From contig CP089459.1 in the NCBI GenBank assembly GCA_026636295.1, positions 1,178,001-1,242,000 of the forward strand: 64,000 nt of DNA. The letters are read 5' to 3'. Position 1 is the stretch's first letter; every line of letters begins with the position of its first letter. A program made the position numbers and the translations under genes. The DNA comes from Medakamo hakoo (lineage: Eukaryota > Chlorophyta > Trebouxiophyceae > Coccomyxaceae). Of the stretch, positions 1 to 11,006 are shown piece by piece. Under the pieces are notes generated by a model, which was not told the origin of the DNA, ran no database searches, and saw nothing but the letters and a program-made list of their open reading frames with translations.

Positions 1-390
1 GGGAAGGAGCTGCGCGGTCCCGCGGCCTTCCTGCCGTGCGTGGGCGACCTGGAGATCGAGCGCCACGGCACGTCCGGCCACGGCCGCCTCGACGGCTCCT
101 GCCACGGCATCTGGTCGGGCGCGGCCCTGCACACCTGCCGCGGCCTGAGCACGACGCACGTCCGCCCCGAGGACGACGGCGGCGGCGACGAGGGCGCCTG
201 CCCGTCCGACTGGTCCCTGCGCCGCCAGTGCGACGGCAAGTCCGGCGCGGGCGTGCGCCCCGGCGGCGGGGTGCACACCTGGTGCGGCGGGCGGACGAGC
301 GGCGCGGTGTTGGTGAAAAAGGACGGCGGGAGTGGCGGCGGCAAACACCGCCGCGAGGAGGGCGGTGCGGCCGACCTGAAGGTTGAGTAG
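1..390 (+). CDS. 3' end of a Cys-rich protein gene (partial)
   Basis: The frame is open from the first base to a TAG at 388-390 and encodes the last 129 residues of a protein whose start lies outside the window. The visible part has six cysteines spread over about 85 residues (in the contexts LPCVGD, GSCHG, HTCRG, GACPS, RQCDG, TWCGG), with many Gly and charged residues. Such spacing suggests a disulphide-bonded, secreted or lumenal domain, but I recognise no family. The last 30 residues are Lys/Gly-rich and probably disordered. The frame was chosen over the other open frames because it has no interruption and its Cys spacing is regular. It converges on the UbiA gene 170 bp away. Function unknown. 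Confidence 0.5.
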   Translation, partial: GKELRGPAAFLPCVGDLEIERHGTSGHGRLDGSCHGIWSGAALHTCRGLSTTHVRPEDDGGGDEGACPSDWSLRRQCDGKSGAGVRPGGGVHTWCGGRTSGAVLVKKDGGSGGGKHRREEGGAADLKVE

Positions 391-558
391 GGGGTGCGCG
401 CGCGTCCCCGCGTGTGTGTTGAAAAGCATCATTTGCCTTGTTTTTGTGTTGCCTCGACAGTTTTGTTTACAAGCAAAAGAGTGTTTTTTTCTCTCTCTCT
501 CTCTCATGTCCTCCTACAATCTGACACGCGCGTCCGAATCTCACAACCTCGGCACGCA
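391..558. other. Convergent 3' spacer
   Basis: This short spacer lies between two converging genes. It is less GC-rich than its surroundings and carries a CT-rich run near 490-505. On the minus strand TGTAA occurs about 90 nt after the UbiA stop (plus-strand TTACA near 467-471) and could serve as a polyadenylation signal, but other genes here do not show that motif consistently. Confidence 0.3.
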
Positions 559-1869
559 TCACGCCAGGGCGGCCAGCAGCAGGCAGCCCGCACCCACCGG
601 CGCCAGCAGGCCGTCGATCCCAGGCGCCAGGGCCGCCCGCGACCGGCCCGCTTGCCCACCCGCGAGCGCGCGCACGGGCGGGGAGACCAGCGCGGCCGAG
701 ATGAATGTGGTTAAGGCGGCCGCCGCGACACGCCCCACGGCAGCGGGCGCGCCGACGCGTGTGGCGAGTCCCGCCGCAGCCACCGCGCCGGGCCCGACCA
801 CCGTCCCGCCGGCCAACAGCGCGGCGGCCGCGGCCAAAGCCAGGCCAGAGGCAGCCAGACCCACGCCGGCTCCAGCCACGACTGGGAGCGTGGCCACGCC
901 CGCGGCCGCGTCGCCTTTCACGTCCGCCACGTCCATCAGAATTTCGCGGCCCACAATCGCGCAAAAGACGTACGCGACCGCCCGGGCGACGGACGGCGGG
1001 AGCGGCGGGGCGGCGGCCAGGGCGGCAGTCCCGGCCCTGCCTGCCACGGCGGCCAGGGCGCCCGCAGCTGGCGCCGCGGCAATCACGGCCGCGACCGTGC
1101 CATTCTTGACGAGCGGGATTCTTTTCAGGACGGGCGTGTAGGCCAGCGTCAGGGCGGCCGACCCGGCGACGATGCCGCGCAGGAGGCCCGACTCCAGGGC
1201 CGCCGCGCCGATGAGGACGGCAAAGTACAGCCCCCCGCCAAACAGCAGGGCGCCGTCCGGCGGGACGCGGCCGGACGGCAGGGGCTTGCCGGGCGCGTTC
1301 ACGGCGTCGGCCCCCCTGTCAAAGTAGTCGTTGACGACGCAGCTGCCAAAGGCGATGGCCGCGGACGCGGCCGCGACGCCCCAGACGGCCGGGGTGGACA
1401 GGGCCGCGCGCGCGCCGGCGCCCATGACCGCGCCCACGAGGGTCAGGGACAGCGACGGCGCCAGGTTGATCGGCCGGGCCATGCTGAGGTACGCGGCGGC
1501 CTCGGACGCGGCGGCGGACAGCCGGGCGAGCGTGCGCTCGGGCCACACGCCCGCGACGGCCAGGCGGACGGCCAGGGGCAGAGGTTTCGTCGCCGCCGTC
1601 GCCGTCGTCGGCTGGCGTTGGGGTGGCGGGATGGCGACCGCGTCCGGCTCGTTCGGAGGCGAGGCCCCGGGCGGCGTGGCGGGCGCGGCCGAGGCAGCGG
1701 GCCGGCGCTGCTGTGGTGACGCCACGTGCGGCGGCAGGCTGGTGCTGGGCGGCGCACGCGCGCGAGGCGCGACGCCGACCGGCCTCCAATGCTGCTGTGC
1801 CGGCGCGCGCGAAGGAGGCAGCGCTCGAGCCGGCCGAGCGGCCGGGATGCCCTGGACCAATGAGCGCAT
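559..1869 (-). CDS. UbiA-family prenyltransferase, probably plastid-targeted
   Basis: Predicted product 436 residues. UbiA enzymes are integral membrane proteins that move an isoprenoid diphosphate onto an aromatic or other acceptor. Both Asp-rich motifs are visible: NDYFDRGAD at about residues 180-188 and DVADVKGD at about 313-320, which bind the Mg-diphosphate. Several hydrophobic helices run from about residue 127 to the end. The first 120 residues are rich in Arg, Ala, Ser and Pro and look like an organelle transit peptide. The frame extends upstream of 1869 without an ATG, so I chose the ATG at 1869. The motif wording (NDYFD...NAPGKPLPSGR, then GREILMDVADVKGD with TLP) resembles chlorophyll-synthase-like and digeranylgeranylglyceryl-phosphate-synthase-like branches more than homogentisate transferases or MenA. 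The substrate is therefore not assigned. Single exon. Confidence 0.85.
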   Translation of the reverse strand: MRSLVQGIPAARPARALPPSRAPAQQHWRPVGVAPRARAPPSTSLPPHVASPQQRRPAASAAPATPPGASPPNEPDAVAIPPPQRQPTTATAATKPLPLAVRLAVAGVWPERTLARLSAAASEAAAYLSMARPINLAPSLSLTLVGAVMGAGARAALSTPAVWGVAAASAAIAFGSCVVNDYFDRGADAVNAPGKPLPSGRVPPDGALLFGGGLYFAVLIGAAALESGLLRGIVAGSAALTLAYTPVLKRIPLVKNGTVAAVIAAAPAAGALAAVAGRAGTAALAAAPPLPPSVARAVAYVFCAIVGREILMDVADVKGDAAAGVATLPVVAGAGVGLAASGLALAAAAALLAGGTVVGPGAVAAAGLATRVGAPAAVGRVAAAALTTFISAALVSPPVRALAGGQAGRSRAALAPGIDGLLAPVGAGCLLLAALA

Positions 1870-2178
1870 TGAGGGCCAATTGAACGGTGCCGGAGTGGTG
1901 GCACGCCTGGCGCCCGGGCCCCCCCGTCCCTTTCGTTTTGACGAGAGCCGAGTGTGAAGCACAGCACCGTCGTTTTCGACGACCGGACAGAGCACCGTTT
2001 GGCCGGCACCCCCTCCGTCCGACACGCGCGCGGGCCCGGCTGCGACCGTCCACCCTCCATCACCCGCCTGTCAGGCCAAAGCCGACACGCTCAGCCTCCC
2101 TGAGAGACCGAGCTCACCCCGGGTTACCCGCGTCGACGCATCCCCCCTCCCTGCCATCGCCTCGGGCCAAAACACACG
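1870..2178. promoter_or_regulatory. Shared divergent promoter region (UbiA / secreted protein)
   Basis: These 309 bp separate two divergent start codons, so both promoters must lie here. I see no TATA box or other motif I can defend. Confidence 0.45.
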
Positions 2179-3555
2179 ATGAAGCTCGTCGGCCTCGCAT
2201 TCGCGGCCGCGGTTCTGGCCTCGCCCGCCGCCGCGGCCCTGACCTGCAAGTCCACAAAATCGGGCATCAATGGCAATGGGGAACGGTACCTAAGTTCCAA
2301 CGCGGGTGTTGCGAGCGCGGTGCGTTTTTAATGGCGGGAAAAAGCCGTCCCGAGAGAGGGCGGCGAAGCTAGAGCGCGGCCGCGACCTGGCGTCTGCCCC
2401 CTCCATCCCCTCACCCGCCTCCCCTCCATCCACACAACCAAATCCAGGACGCGTGCGCCGCGCTGTGCGACGCCAACGCGGACTGCACGTTCTACAGGTT
2501 CTGTGCGCCGGGTGGAGGTGCGTCGCTGGTTTCATGGCGGGCGGGGAGGCGCGCCTTCCCTTCTTTCTTATCGCGCGCACGTGCCGTGTCCACCCGCCTC
2601 CACCCACCCGCCTCCACACCCATCCCATTCCATCCACCCAGGTTGCGACAACGCCTACAAGGGTGGCCCGCCCGGCGTGCCCAACTCCTGCGTCCTAGGC
2701 AGCGGCGCCTTTGCTGAAATCGACGCGTCCATGTTCCCGGAGGGCGCGGACATGAGCGGGTGGACGATTGGGCACGAGTGCGCGCCGGCTGCAAAGAAAG
2801 CGCCCGCGCCCGCGCCCGCGCCGAGCGCGGCCGCGGCCACGGCCGCCAAGCCCGCTGCCGCGGCCGCGCCAGCCGGCGCCCCGACCAAGGCCGCGACGCC
2901 AGCGCCCGTGCCCGCCGTGGCTGTGGCCGAGCCAAAACCAGCCGAGGAACCCAAAGCCGCCGTGGCCGCGGCCACGACGCCCGCGGCGCCGACCAAGCCG
3001 CCGCCTCCGCCGACCACCACGCCGGCCGCCCCACCGCCGACAACCACGCCGGCCGCTCCATCGCCGACCACCACGCCGCCTCCGCCTCCGCCCACCACCA
3101 CGCCGCCTCCGCCTCCGCCCACGCCCACCGCGGAGCAAGAGAAAAAGACGGAGGAGGGCGACGAGGACGACGCGGGCGAGAAGGGCCAGGACGGCGACGA
3201 CGGGGACGACGGCGACGACAGCCCGGCCGGCGCCGGTGCGCCCGCGGCAGCGCCTGCTGCCGCGCCTGCTGCCGCGTCCTCCCCACCCCCTCCCCTCGCC
3301 CCGCCCAAGCCCGCCCTGCTGGAGGGCGAGGCCCTGTCCACGACCGAAGGCTCGTCCCTGCCCGCGTGCATCCAGAAAGTCGGCGACGACGCGGCAGCCC
3401 TGGGCTATCGCTTCTGCCAGGGCAAGGGCACGCCCGCCATGTGCGGGGACGCCGCCCGTGGCACGTGCGTCATTGTCAAAGCGGGCGGTGAGGCCAAGTT
3501 CACCGGCGACGCGTCGTCAGGGTGGGTGTCGGGCGCGCGCAAGGCGGCGTCGTGA
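2179..3555 (+). CDS. Secreted Cys-rich protein with Pro/Thr-rich linker, PAN/Apple-like N-terminus
   Basis: Three exons (2179-2319, 2448-2517, 2642-3555) join in frame through GTGCG donors and CAG acceptors. The product starts with a clear signal peptide (MKLVGLAFAAAVLASPAAAA). A region of about 90 residues follows with regularly spaced cysteines (CAALCDANADCTFYRFC, then GCDN, SCVLG, HECA), reminiscent of PAN/Apple adhesive modules. Then comes a long Ala/Pro linker with PPPPTTTP-type repeats, as in hydroxyproline-rich wall glycoproteins of green algae. An acidic Asp/Glu/Gly stretch and a second Cys-containing region (CIQK, RFCQG, AMCGD, GTCVI) end the protein. Likely extracellular or wall-associated. 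The PAN assignment is tentative; the secreted, modular character is read directly from the sequence. Confidence 0.7.
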
Positions 3556-3935
3556 AGAAACAGGAGAGAGTGGGAGATGGTGGGTGGGGGGGGTCCATTT
3601 TTTTTCGTACTTCACGCCCTCCGTGGCCTCATGCCGCTCATGCGCATCGCTGTTGTGTGGGAGTGACTGTGTTACTGTACTGACGCCGCCATTGCTGATT
3701 TTTTCTGTGTGCTCGCTTGGAGATGGATGGAGAGGGTTGGTTGGGCCACTGCGGGGTTGCGCCGCCGCCGCCCCCCCCCCCCCAAAAAAAAACACGCCCA
3801 AACAACAATGCGCCCCTGCCCGCCCTCCTTTCTCATCTAAGCCAGCAACGGACACGCCCCTGTGTCTCAGATAGGCCAGAGCGACGCTCCTGCGCACCCG
3901 TCCTTTCCCTCGTCCCCCCCGCATTCCTCGCACCA
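3556..3935. promoter_or_regulatory. Spacer with 3' end of secreted gene and INTS6 promoter
   Basis: These 380 bp between two plus-strand genes are T-rich just after the stop (runs of T near 3598-3605) and hold a C-run followed by an A-run near 3771-3790. Nothing in them looks like a gene. Confidence 0.35.
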
Positions 3936-6900
3936 ATGCTCATCATCTTTGTCTTGGACACGTCCGCGTCCATGGGCGCCCGCTCCCTGAGGGGCGGCCG
4001 CCACGGCGGCATGAGCCTGCTGGACACGGCCAAATCACTGGTGGAGCACTACGTCAAGGTGAGGGGTGGGCGGGGGGCGGGACGGAAGAAAAGGGGGTAC
4101 CACCCACACGTGCCTCTCAACCTGCCCCCCCTCCCCCCCTCTCCATCCATCCCAGGTCCGCACGCGCTTCGACCCCGCGTCAGCCTCCACGGACGCGTAC
4201 GCCTTGGTCACGTGCGACCCCATCGCCCCGCTGGTGGCCCTGGACAGGGGCCCACACCCGCACCCGGCGTTCCACGCGGCGCTGCGCGCCGCGCGGCCGC
4301 GCGACGCGACGGGCCTCGGCCCGGCCCTCCGCGCCGCGTTTGACGCGGCCGCCCTGTGGCGGGCGGCGGCCGGCGCGGACACGTACGGCGCAGGGTACAC
4401 GCCGTCCGCGTCGTCGCCCGTGTCCATCCTCCTGCTGACGGACGGCTGCCCGCTCGTCTCCCCGCCCGCCTGGAGCCCGGCCGACGCGGCCGGCGGCGGC
4501 GGGCCGCCCCCCCTCCCGCCGCCCTCCGCGCCGCTCGTCCCCGCCAGCCTGACCATCCCGCCGGGCGGCGCGGGCGTGCCGGGCGCCGACCTCACCCAAC
4601 AACCGTTCCGGTGGGACGTCCGCCTGGCCGTCCTGGAGCTGGCGGTCGGCGGCCTGGGCGACCCGGGCGGCCGCGGCCCGGGCGACGACGACGACGAGGA
4701 CGGGCCGCCGCCCGCCTGCCCGACCTCGGCCCTGTCCGCCGTCGCCCTGGCCACGGGCGGCAACTGCTGGCGCCCGCGCACGCTGGGCGCCGGCATGCAG
4801 TGCGCGGCCGCCCAGGCCCTGCGGCCGCCGTCCCTGGCGGCCGTCTTTGAGGCGGGCGGGCCCGGCGCGGCGGGCGCGCCGCGCCCGGGCGCGCCGGCCC
4901 TGGCCTGGCCGCTGGCGCTCACGCCCCGGCCGCCCGCGGGCGTGCTGGGCGGGGGTGGGGGTGGTCTGGCGGGCGCGGCGCCGCTGCTGTGGCCCGTGCC
5001 GGAAGCGTTCAGCCCGGACGCGGGCGGCGGCGGCGGCGGCGACGGCGGCCCCGCGCCCATCCTGCCGCCCCGCCCGGCCCAGCCCACGCTCACCTTTGTC
5101 CGCCCGCCGCCGGGCGCGGGCCCGCCCCGGGCGGGGACCGCGTCCGCGCCCATCATTCCACCGGGCTTTCCCGTCGACGCGTACGACGTGGAAGGCTGGC
5201 CGCACGGCGGCGAGCTGGCCGCGTACGCGGCGGGCGGCGTGGCCGCCGCGCCCGCGCCCGCGGCGGCAGACGGCAAAGCCGACGCCGGCCCGCCGCCGCC
5301 GCCCTCCCTCATCGGCTGGCCCGTGTACGTGCGCGGCTCCCTCGGCGGCGGGCCGGGCCTGGGCGACCCCATCGGCCTGCTCCACGCCCCGCCGCCCGGG
5401 TCGGCGGCGGCGTCGCCCGCCGTCCTGACGCTGCTGCCGTACAATTTCCCGCGCCTGTTCCGCCTGGTGGCCCAGCTGGCGGGCCTGCCGGCCGGCGCCC
5501 GCCTGGCGCCGCCGCCCGCCTGGCGCGCGGAGTTTGACCGGTACCTCGCCGGCACACCGCCCGCGTACGCGGCGCCGCTGCGGGCGGCCCTGGCCCGGGC
5601 GGGGCTGCCGGCGCACCTGGTCCCGGACGTGGGCGGCGGCGGCGGCGACGGCGGCCGCGGCAGCGACGCCGGCGGCGGCGGCGGCCTCGTCGCCACCGCG
5701 CCCGGCCTGCCGCCACCGACGGCGGCCGCCCTGCGCCGCATCACCGCGGCCGCCCGGCGCGAGCTGGACCGCGTGGTGGCGGCCTGCGGCGCCGCCGCGC
5801 CCTGGCCGGCAAACGGCGGCGGCGGTGGCGGGGGGCCCGCCCCCCGCCCGGGCCTCATCACGACCGACCCGGCGGCCGTGCCGCGGTCCGGCCTCCTGCC
5901 CCAGCTGCGCGCCCTGTCAGCGGGCGTGCGTGGCATGGCGGCCCGTGGCGCGGCCGCCGCAGCGCTGGCGGCCGCCGCGCCGCTGCCTGCCGCCGCGGCG
6001 GCCGCGGCCGCGGCGGCGGCCGCCGCGGCGGGCGCCGCCACGTCCGCCGTCGCGGCCGGCGCGGAACCCGACCACGCGCCCGGCGGCCGGTTTGCCCTGC
6101 CGGTGGCGGACATGGGCGATTACTTGGTGTCGCCCGGGCGGTCGGGGCCGCCGCCCCTCCGCGACGCGGGCGTCGAGGCCGAGTCGCCCGCCGCGCGCGC
6201 GCGCGCGGCGGCGCGCGCGGCCTCGCCCTTTGGCAACCCGTACGCCCGCGGCGCGGGCAGCAAGTGGGCGGCCGTCGATGAAGCGGGGTTGTTGGATGCC
6301 ATGCCGCTGAGCGCGAGCAGCGGCGGCGGGCGGAGTCCCGGTCCAGGCCGGGCGCGGAGTGCGGGCCCCGGCACGCCGCCGCCCGCCGCCGAGGGCGGGC
6401 AGGCGACGCAGCCCCCGCCCAAGCCGCGGGCGGCGTCCCAGCCTCCAAGCGCGGCGGCCGCGCCGCCGCCGCCTGGTGCGCGGCCCGGCGGTGGCGGTCC
6501 GCCCCCGCCACCGGCGCCCAAACGCCCTGCCCCCACCCCCATCCCGGCCCCGTCTGCCGGCGTCGCGCGCGCGGGCGACGCGGCGGCCGCCGACGCGGCG
6601 TGGGCGGAAATGCTCAAGGCGCGGCGTGGGGGGAGTGGGGCTGCGCCGCCGCCGCCCACTGGTGCGAGGAAGGCGCGGCGGCGCACGTCGCCGGGCCCGC
6701 CGCGCCCCCTGCCGACGGCCTCGCAAGTCGACGCGCTGCTGGGCACCCTGGTCGCCGTCAGCTCTCACGTCGAGGTTGGGGCGGACGAGACGGCGGAGCG
6801 GGACGCGGCCGCGGCGGTGGAGACTGTGCAGGCGCTGGGCCTGGACGCGGCCAGCTTCCCTGGAGACGCGGCTGCGTGGAGGGCGGGGCTGGCAGCGGTG

Positions 6901-6969
6901 GCGGCGGGCGGTGGTGCGCCCGCCTTGGCGGCGGAGCTGCTGGTGGGTGGGCAGGCGGGGCGGGTGTAG
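3936..6969 (+). CDS. INTS6: Integrator complex subunit 6 homologue
   Basis: Two exons, 3936-4058 and 4156-6969, encode 978 residues. INTS6 is a von Willebrand A protein of the nuclear Integrator complex, which acts on snRNA 3' ends and paused polymerase II transcripts. The VWA domain opens at the N-terminus with the MIDAS sequence DTSAS (residues 8-12), then LLLTDG near 136. The INTS6-specific LTQQPFRWDVRL sits near 190 and LLPYNFPRLFRL near 465; both match conserved blocks of animal INTS6. The C-terminal third is Ala/Pro/Gly-rich, with a short ordered segment at the end (from about SQVDALLGTLVAV). Length is close to the animal protein. The main difference from animal INTS6 is the many Gly/Pro/Ala insertions typical of this genome. 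The start ATG gives the canonical VWA beta-strand directly. Confidence 0.9.
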
Positions 6970-7382
6970 CTCCTAGCTTGTGTGGGGTTTTGTGTTTTTT
7001 TGATGCGGCTTTACTTCTTTTCTTACACACGTGCAAGGCAGGCTCCGGCGCGCTCGCCCTCTCCCAGGAGAGGGCGGGAGCGTCGGACGGTCCGCAAGGG
7101 AAAACAAAAGGGGCGGGGCGAAGTGGAGGGAAAAAAGGGAGCGCACGCTCGTGCGGGCGGGCGTGATAAGGGAAGGGGGGGGGGGGGACAAACCGCGCGT
7201 CAAAGGCGCGCATGGGGGGAGGGAAAACTCACACTTCGCTTTTCTTGGATTGGAGGAGGGGGAAAAAGAGGCACCCTAGAGCGGCCGGCCGTGGGGGGTG
7301 GGGGTGGGGTGGGCGCGGCGCACTCTGTCATGGCTGGGCTTGGGGCCAGGTGCACGCGGCCGTGGCGCGCGCCGCGCCGCTC
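6970..7382. other. Convergent 3' region with a stem-loop
   Basis: These 413 bp lie between the INTS6 and metallothionein stop codons. They contain a 10-bp perfect inverted repeat (7055-7064 with 7067-7076, 2-nt loop), T-rich and A-rich patches, and a G-run near 7177-7188. No coding sequence is supported. Confidence 0.4.
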
Positions 7383-7604
7383 TCACTTGGCCGTCGCACA
7401 CCCAGGCTTGCACGTGCAGCCTTCAGCGCAGGTGCAGCCGCCGGCCCCCGAGCAGCAGCCCTCGCCGCCGGCGCAGCACCCGCCTTTCTTGGCGCACGCG
7501 CACGTCTCGCACCCGCACTTTTCGCCGCACTCGCAGCAGCACTTGCAGTCCTTGGTGTTCTCGGCGGGGCAGGCGCACCCCGGCTTGCACCCACAGCTGG
7601 ACAT
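7383..7604 (-). CDS. Metallothionein
   Basis: A 73-residue protein with 22 cysteines (30 per cent) in CXC, CC and CCC patterns and no aromatic residue or His. These are hallmarks of a metallothionein, a cytosolic protein that binds Zn, Cu or Cd in thiolate clusters. Cys positions are 4, 6, 10, 12, 20, 22-24, 26, 30, 32, 35, 37, 43, 44, 50, 51, 57, 59, 63, 65 and 69. A short Cys-free linker (PAENTKD) separates the first four cysteines from the rest. The motif CKPGC occurs at both ends (about 6-10 and 65-69), hinting at internal duplication. Single exon, with ATG at 7604. It does not match a standard plant type 1-4 spacing that I can recall. It shares a 637-bp divergent promoter region with the proteasome gene. 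Confidence 0.85.
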   Translation of the reverse strand: MSSCGCKPGCACPAENTKDCKCCCECGEKCGCETCACAKKGGCCAGGEGCCSGAGGCTCAEGCTCKPGCATAK

Positions 7605-9256
<1,652 letters not shown>

Positions 9257-9284
9257 GAGGCGGGTGTGGGTGGGCGGGGTGTCT

Positions 9285-9285
9285 G

Positions 9286-9324
<39 letters not shown>
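9285..9324. repeat. (GTGC)10 tetranucleotide repeat
   Basis: Ten perfect GTGC units lie in the short convergent spacer after the PSMA5 stop. They would be in the 3' UTR of PSMA5 and, in antisense, of the BUD22-like gene. Confidence 0.9.
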
Positions 9325-9326
<2 letters not shown>

Positions 9327-9422
9327 GGGGCAGAGAGCGGGGTGCAACACAGCACAGCAGACAGCAGTTCGTTTTTTTTTTCGATCTTCCCTACAAAGAA
9401 ACCCCGCCGGCCGCGCCAACCT

Positions 9423-10795
9423 TCAATCGTCGTCGTCAAACACGATCTTTGTGGCTGCGGGTGCAGTCGCCGCCGCCGCCGCCCGGGCCCGGGCCGCCGC
9501 CCAGGACGGGTGCAGCGACTCGGCCGGTTCCGCAAGCGCGCGCGCAGACGGCGGCGGCGGTTTTTTGGGCGCAGCCGACTGCGCGCGCGGTGGCTGCTGC
9601 CTCCCAGCGGGCGTGGAGGGTGGGAGTGGCGGCGGTGGCGGCAGGGCCGCCGGCCGGGACGGCGGCGGTGCCCCCGCCGCCCGCCGCCGCGCTCGCTGGC
9701 CCAGCCGGTTTTTCTTCTTCTTGCGCTGCTGGGCCGCGGGTGGCCCACCCCCGCCCAGCGGCTCCAGCCCGGCCGCCGCGCGCAGGGCGTCCCGCTTCGC
9801 TGCCGTCGCGGCGTCATCCTCACTGTCGGATGCGTCCTCGGAAGAAGACAGAGGCGGCCGCGGCGCTGCGTCGTCGTCGGCGTCGGCGTCGGCGGCGTCG
9901 CCGCCTGCGCCGCCACCGGGCGAGCCGCCCCGCGGCCGCCCGGGCGGCGACGGCGGCGGGGACGGGCTCCCGCCCGCCGCTGCTTCCTCCTCCGCCGCCG
10001 CCGCCGCGCGCGCGGCCGCCGCTTCCGCGTCCGCCACAGCTTTGCGCGCGGCATCCACATCAGCCCTGGCAGCGTCGACGGCCGTGCGCACGGGTTTGGA
10101 GGCGAGGATGCGCGCGGCGACGACGTCGCGGGCGGCGGGCGGCGTGGGCGGCGGCGGCGGGTGCGGCGGCGGCGGTGGCGCGCCCGGCGCCCCGCCCACT
10201 CCAGCAGCACGCGCCGCGCGCTGGGCCAGCTCAGCCAGGTCCAAGCCCTCGACAGCCGCGAGCTGGGCGGCCAGCTTGGCGGCGGCGGCGCCGTCGGCGG
10301 GCGCGGGCGGGCGTCCATCCTGCCCACCGCCACCGCCGCCGCCCGCCAGCGCTTTCAGCCGGCGCGCCACCTTCTGGCGCTCAAACTGGCGGGCGATTTT
10401 CAGCGCTTTGGTCAGGCGGCGCACGGCCAGGGCTTCCCGCCGGGCGACGGCGGCACGGCTGGTGCGTTGGGTGTTGGTGAGGCGCGAGAGCGGTCGAGGA
10501 GTTGCGGCCAGGTGGCCCCCCGCCCCTCCTCCCCCCATTCCCACGCCAAAACTCACCGTTCCTCCACGTCCACGGGCTTGCCCCGGCGCTGGCCGCCCTG
10601 TTTGTGATGAGAGGAGGGGGGGGGGGGGGTGAGCTCAGGCTTGAGGTGTGGGATGGCGGCCGAAACGAAGAAGCCCATTGACCAGCGGCGGCCAGGGCGA
10701 GAATGACACTCGCGTTCCGCCCTCACCTTGAAGAAACCGCCGCGCCGGCTTGGGCCGGCGAGTGCACGAGGGCGGCGCCGCCCGGGCGGAGCCAT
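9423..10795 (-). CDS. BUD22: BUD22/SRFBP1-family ribosome biogenesis protein
   Basis: Three exons (10727-10795, 10557-10597, 9423-10458) join in frame to 381 residues. BUD22 proteins are nucleolar and act in small-subunit rRNA processing. Supporting features are a basic helical region (KALKIARQFERQKVARRLK) followed by LAAQLAAVEGLDLAELA, which matches the conserved BUD22 helix pair; a central low-complexity acidic/Ser region with SSSEDASDSEDD; the basic signature KKKKNRLGQRARRR; and the family's C-terminal ending, LHPSWAA...ATKIVFDDDD. The first two exons are short (69 and 41 nt) and encode a basic N-terminus. The start is the only ATG giving a spliceable frame. The gene is divergent from TAF1 (211 bp) and convergent with PSMA5. 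Confidence 0.75.
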
Positions 10796-11006
10796 GGCAG
10801 GAGGGAGGGCAGGCGTCGGAACACGCCCCCCGGTCAAAGCGAGTTCTTCTGTGTAGCCGTGCTTCGGTGCTGAGCGACCACGCCTCACTTTTCTTTTTTT
10901 CCGCCGGCGGGCGAAGGAGAAAAACAACACGCAACGACTCGCGGGCGAGGCGGGAGCACACGCACACACGCTCCCACCCGCACGCGCGCACGGAGGGTAC
11001 GCGCCC
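10796..11006. promoter_or_regulatory. Divergent promoter region (BUD22 / TAF1)
   Basis: Only 211 bp separate the two start codons, so the core promoters are shared or abutting. A T-run near 10891-10899 is the only notable feature. Confidence 0.45.

Noticed and set aside
1870-2025. Upstream extension of the UbiA protein to 2025
   Set aside because: The added stretch starts with GTG, not ATG. The first ATG (1869) gives a better transit peptide.
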